31,355 bases of DNA from Clostridiales bacterium UBA5888 (GTDB lineage Bacteria; Bacillota; Clostridia; Oscillospirales; Oscillospiraceae). Both the position numbers and the translations under genes were made by a program. The notes under the pieces are model-generated. The model was not told the DNA's origin. It saw only the letters and a program-made list of their open reading frames with translations, and searched no databases. Where the stretch lies: NCBI GenBank assembly GCA_002431965.1, contig DJEW01000043.1:441-31795 (forward strand), in the 5' to 3' direction. Below, in pieces: positions 1 to 7,224 of this stretch (position 1 is its first letter; each line of letters opens with the position of its first letter).

Positions 1-395
1 GTACCTGCCGCGCACTTGTCGTTCATCGCGAAGTTCTTGACGGTGCCGTCGGTGTCGATGCTGATGCCCTTGACGTCCTGACCGCCGATGTCGATGATCG
101 CCTTGACGCTGGGGTCGGTGACATGCACGCCCATGGCGTGGCAGCTTATCTCGGAGATGTTCTCATCCGCGAAGGGGACCTTGTTGCGCCCATAGCCCGT
201 GCCGATGAGGTATGCCAGATCCTTGGAGCTGGCAAGTCCTGCCTGCTTGCAGACTTCGTCCATCGCCGCGATCGCGCTCTGCTCGGAGTTGATCTTGCTC
301 TTTATGGTGGTGTTTGCAACCATCTTGCCGTTTTCGTCGAGTATGACTGCCTTTGTGTAGGTCGAGCCCACGTCGCAGCCGCCGAAGTATTTCAT
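1..395 (-). CDS. 2-hydroxyacyl-CoA dehydratase activase (HgdC/BadF-type ATPase), N-terminal part
   Basis: Only the first 131 codons are inside the window; the gene runs off the left edge. The family is a homodimeric [4Fe-4S] ATPase of the ASKHA fold that uses ATP hydrolysis to push one low-potential electron into a 2-hydroxyacyl-CoA dehydratase. Visible motifs are the phosphate-1 loop DVGSTYTK (residues 8-15), the second loop DIGGQDVK (about 104-111), and NDKCAAGT at the cut end, whose Cys is the usual cluster ligand. The ATG at 393-395 is preceded by GGAGG about 11 nt upstream and lies 27 bp after the small membrane-protein gene, so it is the last visible gene of the operon. Family assignment is firm; the acyl-CoA substrate cannot be read from the sequence. 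Confidence 0.92.
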   Translation of the reverse strand, partial: MKYFGGCDVGSTYTKAVILDENGKMVANTTIKSKINSEQSAIAAMDEVCKQAGLASSKDLAYLIGTGYGRNKVPFADENISEISCHAMGVHVTDPSVKAIIDIGGQDVKGISIDTDGTVKNFAMNDKCAAG

Positions 396-422
396 TATAT
401 GTACGCCTCCAAAAATTTATTT

Positions 423-662
423 TCAGTATTCGTATCTGGGCTTGTCCATCTCGTAGGGCGCTTTGAGCATGTCGCGGCGCTCCATATTGTCGTAGTGCTT
501 TTTGAGGAACGGCTCGACCACGTTGAACAGCAGCTTGCCGTCGAGGTCAAAGAAGAACACGGCAAACAGCGCGGCGTTGGCAACGAGCGCTATACCGATG
601 AGCTTGCCGAGAAACTTACCGAGCTTGTAGCCGCGCTTTTTCCGGCACTTGCATTTTTTCAT
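423..662 (-). CDS. small single-pass membrane protein within the dehydratase operon
   Basis: This is a 79-residue protein I do not recognise. It starts with a very basic N-terminus (KKCKCRKKRGYK, including two Cys), followed by one hydrophobic helix at about residues 18-38 and a charged C-terminal tail of about 40 residues. A strong AGGAGG lies 7 nt before the ATG. The gene sits 19 bp after the large dehydratase subunit and 27 bp before the activase gene, so it is almost certainly cotranscribed with them. The positive-inside rule predicts a cytoplasmic N-terminus. A role in membrane docking or stability of the dehydratase complex is only a guess from position. Confidence 0.75.
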   Translation of the reverse strand: MKKCKCRKKRGYKLGKFLGKLIGIALVANAALFAVFFFDLDGKLLFNVVEPFLKKHYDNMERRDMLKAPYEMDKPRYEY

Positions 663-681
663 GTCTTTTCCTCCTATCGCT

Positions 682-2292
682 TTACCACGTCATGGAGTCG
701 TCGAAGTCGAGCAGGGACGGATCGAGCGGCTCTTCATGCATGACGGTGGTCATGTAGTCGTTTATGATGCGGCGGATCTCCATTCTGGAGACGGTGCGGC
801 TGTCGGGCAGCGCGTGCGGCATCCAGATGGCGGGGATGTTCCTGTCGCGGAACTCATCCTCAAATAGACCGTGCAGACCCTGCGCACCCTTGCACTGCAG
901 CTGGTCGTACATCATGACCATGTCGCAGTTGAACTTCTCTTTGTACTCCCACAGCTCGAAGAAGTGCTTCATTCCGCCGACTGCCATGCGGCGCATGGGC
1001 GCCCACATATGGTACTGCGCCATATCCTCAAGGCAGTGCTCGTAGGAATCGGTGCGGATGGTCATGTCGAACATGAGAGAGTCCATGTTGATGATGACAT
1101 TCAGACCCCAGCAGTTGTACGCCCAGGTGCACCAGTTGGAGTAGTACAGCGGTGCGCAGGACCATGCGATCACGCGGTGGCGCGTCATGGGGAAGGAGTT
1201 TATCTTCTTTTCGACGCACTTGTTGAGGATCTTGCGGACCTTGCTGTCAACAAAGTGCCATATCGGCAGATCGCCGTACTGGCTCTGGTAGATGCGGTAG
1301 AGCGCCTGCGCAACGCCGTTGACGGGGTAGTAGTTTGTCTTCGAGGCGACTTCCCACTTCTCCCACTCGAACTCCTGCAGCTTGTTCTGGTTTTCAATAT
1401 GCTCTTTAAGCAGATCCCAGTTGAACGGAACGCCGGTCTGATCCTCGATGAACTTCCAGCACTCCTCGATCTCGGCCATGCAGTGCTTTTTGACAAGGGG
1501 ATCGTCGAAGAGCATGGGCATGGGCAGGGCAAACAGGGGCTTATCGAAGAACCAGTCCTGCAGCACGGAGGTCGCAACGGAAGCGTCGCACGCCTCGTTG
1601 CAGGTGATGACCATGGGGGAGTAGTCGGGCATATCGTCGAGCACGAACAGACCGGACTCCGCCTGGCACATCGGGCACGGGTCGCCGGGCAGACCGATGG
1701 ACTGCACCGCGTCGATGTAGTTGAGAACGGTGTGGGAATTGACGTGGCAGGTGACGAAGTAGGGGATCATCTCCAGCGGCACGTTCTGGAACTTGTCTCT
1801 CCAGGGGTAGAATATACCGCCCCAGACGGTCTCGTTATGGGCGATGGTGTGGTAATAAGCGTCGTTCTTCTTGCCGCCGTGAAGCTTCGTGTCGGCGACA
1901 AACATGCGCATGAACTGCGTGATGGTCGCGTTGACCATGCCGCGGTAGTGCCATGCGGAGGCCTTCAGCGCCTCGCCGCGCATACCCTCCATGCCGCGGT
2001 CGAACCAGTGCAGCACCGGCAGGTAGGTCTGACCGACCCAGCGGTAGCGCCACACGCCCTTGGCAAAGTTGACGACGCCGCCGTACTTCATGACGTCCAT
2101 GACCATGTGGATGTAGTTATACAGCCAGATGTTGTAGAAGTAGTACATGGTGTCCTTGACGCCGCGCCACTCTCTGTGCTTGTAAAGCCCGGTCTTATCC
2201 TCGCGGATGTCGCCCAGACGGCGCTCGCCGTGGGGCTTGCCGTACCAGAAATCCCTGGCGAGCTTTTTGTAATCTATGTTCTTCTTCGCCAT
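682..2292 (-). CDS. 2-hydroxyacyl-CoA dehydratase family subunit (large, HgdA-like)
   Basis: This 536-residue protein belongs to the family whose [4Fe-4S] heterodimers remove water from (R)-2-hydroxyacyl-CoA, or reduce aryl-CoA, by a ketyl-radical mechanism. Its C-terminal part has the family pattern: a Cys in a 'D-QLQCKG' context followed by an MPHALPDSR-TVSRMEIRR segment, where relatives have similar 'SR-x-EIRR' motifs. A CPMC pair (C206, C209) and a CNEAC pair (C231, C235) are possible cluster ligands. It is longer than the typical 380-480 residues, mainly through an aromatic-rich N-terminal region of about 170 residues. Its ATG directly follows the TAA of the upstream subunit (TAAATG), and a GGAGGG lies inside that gene's end, implying translational coupling. 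Substrate unknown; no CoA-transferase or dehydrogenase partner is in view. Confidence 0.85.
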   Translation of the reverse strand: MAKKNIDYKKLARDFWYGKPHGERRLGDIREDKTGLYKHREWRGVKDTMYYFYNIWLYNYIHMVMDVMKYGGVVNFAKGVWRYRWVGQTYLPVLHWFDRGMEGMRGEALKASAWHYRGMVNATITQFMRMFVADTKLHGGKKNDAYYHTIAHNETVWGGIFYPWRDKFQNVPLEMIPYFVTCHVNSHTVLNYIDAVQSIGLPGDPCPMCQAESGLFVLDDMPDYSPMVITCNEACDASVATSVLQDWFFDKPLFALPMPMLFDDPLVKKHCMAEIEECWKFIEDQTGVPFNWDLLKEHIENQNKLQEFEWEKWEVASKTNYYPVNGVAQALYRIYQSQYGDLPIWHFVDSKVRKILNKCVEKKINSFPMTRHRVIAWSCAPLYYSNWCTWAYNCWGLNVIINMDSLMFDMTIRTDSYEHCLEDMAQYHMWAPMRRMAVGGMKHFFELWEYKEKFNCDMVMMYDQLQCKGAQGLHGLFEDEFRDRNIPAIWMPHALPDSRTVSRMEIRRIINDYMTTVMHEEPLDPSLLDFDDSMTW

Positions 2293-3504
2293 TTACTTGC
2301 CCTCCTGGATCTTCTTGATCTCAATGCTCTCGACAAAGGCCTGGAAGCGTGTGCGCAGCTGACCGGATGCGGAGTTTATGTATTCCTTCTCTATCGAGCA
2401 TACGGGCAGACCGAAGTCGCGCGGAAGAACGACGGTGTCGATGACGCGCTCATAGCTCCAGTATTCGCAGAACTTGTTGGACGCGACTATAACGCCGTCC
2501 GCCTTGTACTCCCTGGCGAGGTCTGCGATGCGCTGCTTGCGCAGGCGCATGGTGTCCTGCGGCATGAAGCGCGGGCAGTTTGAGGTGTCGAGATAGTGGC
2601 GGGCGATGGCGTCGAGCGGCTCCTGCCCGTCCTTGACGGCGATGGGGATGCGGTTTTCAACCGCACCGTAGCAGTAGCGGTCTACAACGACCTCCGCGCC
2701 GCAGCTTTCGATGAGCTGGGTGAAGCCGGGGTCGTCGTTCTCCGAGCCTGCCAGAACGACCTTGCAGCGGAACGGCCAGCGGTCGTCCGGCTCGCGGGTC
2801 TTGAGCTCCTCAGCGGTCTCTCTGAGATAGGGGAGGATGAGCTCTTTGGGGCAGACCTGGCTGACAAGCTGGATGACATGAAATTCATATCCGGTGATGG
2901 TGGGGTTATCGAGCTTGCGGTAATCGCCGATCTCGTTTATCAGGCGGCAGACCTCGTTGTGGCGCTCGATGGTCTTCATCAGCGCCTCATCGCTCACGTC
3001 GATGCCGAGCTTTTCGTGCAGCGGCGCGAGCACGTGGGCGCGCAGCTGTTCGCGGAAGTGGGCGTAGCCGTTTTCGTTATTTTTGAACGGAACGTCGGAA
3101 AACTCGCAGAAGAAGTTGTCGTTGTTGATGATGCGCATATCCTTGACGGAGTCAAGGTGCTTTTGCTGAAGATGCTCCTGGAAGCGGCAGGTGCCGGTGC
3201 AGGTCTCTGTCGCCATCTGGGCGTCGAGGAAGTTGAAGCCGCCCTCGAGCGCGCGCTCGAGAAGACTTCTGGCGTAGTGGCAGACACGCGATGACATATA
3301 GTATGTCGCAATGTCTGGAGAAGTGCAGCGCGGCGCGCGCAGACGTACTGCGAAGCAGCCGGGCAGATCGAGAAGGACTTCAGGCATGAAGTAGCAGGTG
3401 TAGCCGATGGCGTACTTGCCGTCGGCCTTTGCCTTCTGCACAAGCTCGTTGTTGGCTTCCTGAAGCAGATTCTCAAAGTAGATAAGATGCTTGAGATCTT
3501 TCAC
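2293..3504 (-). CDS. 2-hydroxyacyl-CoA dehydratase family subunit (HgdB-like)
   Basis: This is the first gene of the dehydratase operon. The C-terminal region is diagnostic of the family: DGVIVASNKFCEYWSYE, then a GLPV-SIEKEY stretch and GQLRTRFQAFVES. The N-terminal half carries several Cys, including CTGTCRF, as candidates for the [4Fe-4S] cluster. I choose the GTG at 3502-3504 (403 residues) because GGAGGG sits 6 nt before it. In-frame ATGs at 3538-3540 and 3607-3609 would lengthen the protein; the first has a weaker AAGGGTGGG, and the second lies upstream of the proposed promoter. With the next subunit and the activase it should form an oxygen-sensitive dehydratase, probably acting in amino-acid or hydroxy-acid fermentation. 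The substrate is unresolved. Confidence 0.87.
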   Translation of the reverse strand: MKDLKHLIYFENLLQEANNELVQKAKADGKYAIGYTCYFMPEVLLDLPGCFAVRLRAPRCTSPDIATYYMSSRVCHYARSLLERALEGGFNFLDAQMATETCTGTCRFQEHLQQKHLDSVKDMRIINNDNFFCEFSDVPFKNNENGYAHFREQLRAHVLAPLHEKLGIDVSDEALMKTIERHNEVCRLINEIGDYRKLDNPTITGYEFHVIQLVSQVCPKELILPYLRETAEELKTREPDDRWPFRCKVVLAGSENDDPGFTQLIESCGAEVVVDRYCYGAVENRIPIAVKDGQEPLDAIARHYLDTSNCPRFMPQDTMRLRKQRIADLAREYKADGVIVASNKFCEYWSYERVIDTVVLPRDFGLPVCSIEKEYINSASGQLRTRFQAFVESIEIKKIQEGK

Positions 3505-3510
3505 AGATAA

Positions 3511-3516
3511 CCCTCC
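3511..3516 (-). promoter_or_regulatory. ribosome binding site deciding the GTG start of the HgdB-like gene
   Basis: The minus strand reads GGAGGG, a 6-nt spacer (TTATCT), then GTG. This is a better match and spacing than the signal before the longer ATG candidates, so it sets the chosen start. Confidence 0.6.
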
Positions 3517-3565
3517 ATATATGTTTCCATTTTTGGGCATAAAAAGCCCACCCTTGCTGATTCTT

Positions 3566-3594
3566 ATTTTAACAAACTGTGAATATGTTGTCAA
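3566..3594 (-). promoter_or_regulatory. sigma-A type promoter of the dehydratase operon
   Basis: The minus strand has TTGACA (3594-3589), a 17-bp spacer and TAAAAT (3571-3566). This is a near-consensus housekeeping promoter. Initiation about 7 nt downstream gives a leader of roughly 55 nt to the GTG start. Confidence 0.7.
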
Positions 3595-3604
3595 TCTACT
3601 TTTA

Positions 3605-3635
3605 AGCAAAAGCCCCCAATTTGGGGGCTTTTTAT
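3605..3635 (-). terminator. intrinsic terminator after alaX (serC-serA-alaX operon)
   Basis: AAAAGCCCCC and GGGGGCTTTT form a 10-bp stem around a 5-nt AATTT loop, centred near 3620. T-rich sequence follows on either strand. The convergent position downstream of alaX and the U-run on the minus strand make it the operon terminator. It also insulates the dehydratase promoter just beyond. Confidence 0.8.
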
Positions 3636-3668
3636 AAGAAAAATGTTATACAATTTGCACGATTATGT

Positions 3669-4829
3669 CTATACAAGCGGCTTTTCTACAAATTCCTGTA
3701 TCATCCTGGCAGAGTTGGCGGCGCGCCCCTGTATCATTTCGCGCGTTCCGCCGCCCTTGCCGCCGATGCCCGCATTTATTTCGCGCGCGGCGTTTTTGAG
3801 GTCTACATGGCGGCTGCCGATGATATATCTGTAGCCCGCTTTGTCCGAGCCGGAGAACGCCGCGGCGTAGCCCGTGCACTTGTCACTCAGAAGATTCACA
3901 AGCTCGCGCAGCGCGGTCTCGTCGAGCGTATCGTCAAAAATGCAGATATTGCCCTCGCATGGGGCGACGCTCTGCGCGCGCATATGCACTGCCGCCATGC
4001 CGAGCGCGGCGAGCTTTTCGTTCATGCCCTGCTGGCGGGTGAGAAGCTTTTCCACCGCAGTGCCGACCTCTCCGCGCTTTGCGCTCAGAAGATTTGAAAT
4101 GGCGGTGACATTTTTCTGCATATCGCGCACGGCGTCCAGCGCGTCCATACCGCACACGGCGCTCACGCGCACGCCGCCGCGGTGGCGCACGCTGTCAAGG
4201 ATCTTGATAAGCCCGATCTCGCCCGTGCGAGCGACGTGCGGCGCGCAGCAGGCGCAGCGGTCAACGCCGGGTATCTCCACTATGCGCACCGCGCCCGTCA
4301 GCTCTATCTTGCTGCGGTACTCAAGCGCCGCAAGCTCCTCCGGCGCGGGAAACCATGCCCTTACCGGAAGATTCTCGCGCACGATCTCGTTGGCGCGGCG
4401 CTCAATGTCCATCAGCTCATCCCATGATATCTCGCGGTTGAAATCGAGCGTCATGCACTCCGTGCCCATGTGGAAGCCCACGTTATCCGCGCCGAAGCGC
4501 GCGTGGACGAGACCGGACACGGTATGCTCGCCGGAGTGGTTCTGCATCCGCCGCCAGCGCTGCTCGAAGTCCAGTGCGCAGTCATACTCCGCGCCGACGG
4601 TGAGCGGCGTGTCGGTATAGTGGCGTATCTCGCCCTCACGCTCGTGCACATCCAGCACGCGCGCTGCGCCTATGCGCCCCGTGTCGGCAAGCTGCCCGCC
4701 GCCCTCGGGGAAAAACGCCGTCCGGTCGAGCAGCACGGTGTACCCGCCCTTGCCGTCCGCGCGGCAGTCCGTGACGCGCGCAGTGAACGCAGAGAGATGG
4801 CTGTCCTTGTAATATAGCTTTTCCGTCAT
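3669..4829 (-). CDS. alanyl-tRNA editing protein (AlaX-L type, with DHHA1 domain)
   Basis: This 386-residue stand-alone relative of the AlaRS editing domain hydrolyses mischarged Ser-tRNA(Ala) (and Gly-tRNA(Ala)) in trans. The N-terminal part has EGGGQ (42-46). Zinc-site motifs are NHSGEH (H98, H102) and C194-x3-H198 in CCAPHV. The C-terminal part has the glycine-rich DHHA1 signature GGKGGGTREMIQG. The ATG at 4827-4829 is 10 nt after the serA stop, which makes a long upstream start unlikely. It is the last gene of a serC-serA-alaX operon, a context that fits a guard against serine misacylation when serine is being made. Family is firm; the exact substrate preference is inferred. Confidence 0.9.
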   Translation of the reverse strand: MTEKLYYKDSHLSAFTARVTDCRADGKGGYTVLLDRTAFFPEGGGQLADTGRIGAARVLDVHEREGEIRHYTDTPLTVGAEYDCALDFEQRWRRMQNHSGEHTVSGLVHARFGADNVGFHMGTECMTLDFNREISWDELMDIERRANEIVRENLPVRAWFPAPEELAALEYRSKIELTGAVRIVEIPGVDRCACCAPHVARTGEIGLIKILDSVRHRGGVRVSAVCGMDALDAVRDMQKNVTAISNLLSAKRGEVGTAVEKLLTRQQGMNEKLAALGMAAVHMRAQSVAPCEGNICIFDDTLDETALRELVNLLSDKCTGYAAAFSGSDKAGYRYIIGSRHVDLKNAAREINAGIGGKGGGTREMIQGRAANSARMIQEFVEKPLV

Positions 4830-4839
4830 GATCCGCGCC

Positions 4840-6003
4840 TCACAGCACACGCACACGCAGCACATTGTCCATCGCGCGTATAGCGTCCGCAACCTCCGCG
4901 CTTATGCTCTCGCCAAGGTCAACGATGGTGTAGGCGTATTCGCCGCGGGGCTTGTTGATCATGTGCTCAACGTTTATATTCCTGTCGCTTATGAAATCGA
5001 GTATGCGCGTGATCATCCTTGGCACGTTGCGGTGTATGACGCACAACCGGCACACGCCCATGCGCCCGAGCGAGGCGTTGGGGAGGTTGACGGAGTTTTT
5101 GATATTGCCGTTGAGAAGGTAATCGTAAAGCTCGCGCGCCGCCATGTCTGCGCAGCGGTCCTCGCTCTCGGGCGTGACTGCGCCGAGATGCGGCATGGCG
5201 ATGACGTTCGGCGCTTTGAGTATGACCTCGTTGGGGAAGTCCGTGACGTAGCGGCACACCTGACCGGAGCGGAGCGCCTCGGTCATCGCCTCGTCGTCCA
5301 CGACCTCTGCGCGCGACTCGTTGACAATCCTGACGCCGCGGCGCATTCTGGCGAACGCATCGGCGTTGAGCATATGGTGGGTCGCCTCGGTATAGGGGAC
5401 GTTGAGGCTTATGTAGTCGCTGCTGCGGTATATCTCGTCGATGCTCTCGCAGCGTATGACCTCGCGCGAAAGCTGCCATGCCGCCTCCACGGACATGAAC
5501 GGATCATAGCCGTAAACCGTCATGCCAAGCTCCAGCGCGATGTTGGCGACGAGAGCGCCGACCGCGCCAAGCCCCACAACACCGAGATTTTTGCCCAGAA
5601 GCTCGGGTCCGGAAAACATCGACTTGCCTTTTTCAACAAGCTTCGGGATCTCATCCCCGCGGCCGGCAAGAGTCCTGACCCATTCTATCGCGCCCAACAC
5701 GTCGCGCGACGCCATGACGAGGGAGCATATCTCCTGCTCCTTGACCGCCTCCGCGTTCGCGCCGGGACTGTTGAAAACGACTATGCCCCGCTCGGCGCAT
5801 TCTTCAATGGGAATGTTGTTGTAGCCCGCGCCCGCGCGCGCAATGCCCAGAAGCTCCGGGTTGAATTCATACCCATGCAGATCGGCGGAGCGTATGAGCA
5901 TGCCGTCGGGGTTTTCCGCGTCCGCACTCACAGCGCACCCGAGCTTCTCCAGCGTTTCCAGCCCTACAGGGGAAATGGCGTTCATCGTTTTTATCTTAAA
6001 CAT
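4840..6003 (-). CDS. serA: D-3-phosphoglycerate dehydrogenase (short form with ACT domain)
   Basis: This cytosolic NAD-dependent enzyme oxidises 3-phosphoglycerate to 3-phosphohydroxypyruvate, the first step of serine synthesis. Visible in 387 residues: an N-terminal substrate-binding part with AGAGYNNIP, a Rossmann motif GVVGLGAVGALVA (141-153), catalytic R231 in NESRAEVVDD, H272 in MPHLGAVTPES, and a C-terminal ACT domain (about 317-387) that typically senses L-serine. The ATG at 6001-6003 overlaps the serC stop by 8 nt and has GAGG 7 nt before it, pointing to coupled translation. Pairing with serC and alaX supports serA over other 2-hydroxyacid dehydrogenases. Confidence 0.93.
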   Translation of the reverse strand: MFKIKTMNAISPVGLETLEKLGCAVSADAENPDGMLIRSADLHGYEFNPELLGIARAGAGYNNIPIEECAERGIVVFNSPGANAEAVKEQEICSLVMASRDVLGAIEWVRTLAGRGDEIPKLVEKGKSMFSGPELLGKNLGVVGLGAVGALVANIALELGMTVYGYDPFMSVEAAWQLSREVIRCESIDEIYRSSDYISLNVPYTEATHHMLNADAFARMRRGVRIVNESRAEVVDDEAMTEALRSGQVCRYVTDFPNEVILKAPNVIAMPHLGAVTPESEDRCADMAARELYDYLLNGNIKNSVNLPNASLGRMGVCRLCVIHRNVPRMITRILDFISDRNINVEHMINKPRGEYAYTIVDLGESISAEVADAIRAMDNVLRVRVL

Positions 6004-7075
6004 GGCGCACCTCAAATTCCTTCATATATTCAGCAAGCGCTTCAGCGCCCTCTATCGGCATGGCGTTATAGAGCGATGCGCGCATCCCTCCGGCAAGTTT
6101 ATGACCCTTCACATTCACAAGCCCGCGCGCCGCCGCACCCTTTATAAACTCCGCGTCCAGCTCCGGCGAGGGGGTGCGGAACGTCACATTCATGTCGCTG
6201 CGCGAGCCGCGCTCGGCGTGGGCGATGTAGAGGCGGCTCTCGTCGAGCACGTCGTATATGAGCCCGGCGCGCTCGCGCTTGAGCTGTGCCATTGCCTCAA
6301 CGCCGCCCTGATCGCGCAGCCATTCCAGCGTCAGCCCGAGCATATAAATGCACCAGCAGGGCGGGGTGTTGAGCATTGAGTCTTTCTCTATGAGCGTTTT
6401 ATAGCTCATGATCTCCGGGGTGATGCCCATCTCGTGCCCGGCGAGGGACTTGTCGATAATGACGACCGTCAGCCCTGCGGGGGCCATGTTCTTCTGCGCC
6501 CCGGCGTAGATAAGCCCGTAGCCTGCTGCGTCTATGGGCTTTGAGAGAATGTCGGACGACATGTCGCACACAAGCGGCGCGCTGACCTTGGGAACATACT
6601 GCCACTCCGTGCCGTATATGGTATTGTTGGCGCAGTAGTAAAAATATTTTGCGTCTGCGCTCTCTGCAAGCTCCGCCTGAGCGGGTATGCGGTCATGCCC
6701 CGTGGCGGAGGTATCCGCTGCGATGTGCACCGTGCCGTACTTTGCCGCTTCGCGCGCAGCCTTGCCGGAGAAATTGCCCGTCACGGCATAGTCCGCTGCG
6801 CCGCCGCGCATAAGGTTCATCGGTATTGCGGCAAACTGAAGCGTTGCGCCGCCCTGCAGAAAAAGTATCTCGTGGCTGTCCGGCACTTTTAGCGCCGCTT
6901 TCAGTGCGGCTTTTGTGCTGTCGAATATCTCCTGAAACGCTGCGCTGCGGTGGCTCATTTCCATCACGGACATACCGGTGCCGTGATAGTTGAGTATCTC
7001 GGCGCCCGCCTTTTTCAGCACGCTCTCCGGCATGACCGACGGCCCTGCCGAGAAGTTATATACCCGTTCGCTCAT
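5996..7075 (-). CDS. serC: phosphoserine aminotransferase
   Basis: This PLP enzyme converts 3-phosphohydroxypyruvate plus glutamate to O-phosphoserine, the second step of serine synthesis. The 359-residue length matches the family. The N-terminus YNFSAGPS is a signature, as is FLQGGATLQFAAIPMNL. The PLP lysine is K195 in AGAQKNMAPAG. The ATG at 7073-7075 has GGGAG 8 nt upstream and gives the usual N-terminus; an ATG 15 nt earlier is possible. It is the first gene of the serC-serA-alaX operon, driven by the promoter at 7132-7160. No phosphoserine phosphatase is in the window. Confidence 0.93.
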   Translation of the reverse strand: MSERVYNFSAGPSVMPESVLKKAGAEILNYHGTGMSVMEMSHRSAAFQEIFDSTKAALKAALKVPDSHEILFLQGGATLQFAAIPMNLMRGGAADYAVTGNFSGKAAREAAKYGTVHIAADTSATGHDRIPAQAELAESADAKYFYYCANNTIYGTEWQYVPKVSAPLVCDMSSDILSKPIDAAGYGLIYAGAQKNMAPAGLTVVIIDKSLAGHEMGITPEIMSYKTLIEKDSMLNTPPCWCIYMLGLTLEWLRDQGGVEAMAQLKRERAGLIYDVLDESRLYIAHAERGSRSDMNVTFRTPSPELDAEFIKGAAARGLVNVKGHKLAGGMRASLYNAMPIEGAEALAEYMKEFEVRHV

Positions 7076-7131
7076 CTTATTGTCTCCCATACTGTATTTA
7101 CCCTGCTTTTGCTCGTTACCTCATTATAAAA

Positions 7132-7160
7132 AATATATCTCTTCATCTTCAAAAAGTCAA
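7132..7160 (-). promoter_or_regulatory. promoter of serC-serA-alaX
   Basis: The minus strand shows TTGACT (7160-7155), a 17-bp spacer and TATATT (7137-7132). The -35 box directly abuts the palindromic repeat that starts at 7161, so the repeat lies immediately upstream of the core promoter. Confidence 0.6.
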
Positions 7161-7210
7161 GGCAGCGGCGCATAATGCGGCAGGAACTGATGCCGTATTA
7201 TGCGCCGCCC
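7161..7210. repeat. palindromic intergenic repeat, copy 1
   Basis: Arms of 18 bp (7165-7182 and 7191-7208) pair fully with one G-T pair around an 8-nt loop. The left arm contains GCATAATGCGGCA. It is about 80-85% identical over about 50 bp to copy 2 at 11125-11176, and shares a core with copy 3. It lies between the mtaB stop and the serC promoter and may also serve as the mtaB terminator, but no U-run follows it directly on the minus strand. Confidence 0.75.
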
Positions 7211-7224
7211 CAAATCAATATCCG

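Noticed and set aside
871..2583. A 570-codon open frame on the plus strand opposite the dehydratase genes
   Set aside because: It lies antisense to two clearly conserved proteins. High GC produces long shadow frames; its product (AVHVV/DVV-rich) matches no family and lacks a ribosome binding site.
7076..7224. A T-box or riboswitch leader before serC
   Set aside because: The predicted leader is under 60 nt and has no T-box GGTGG/ACC core. Only the palindromic repeat lies upstream of the promoter.
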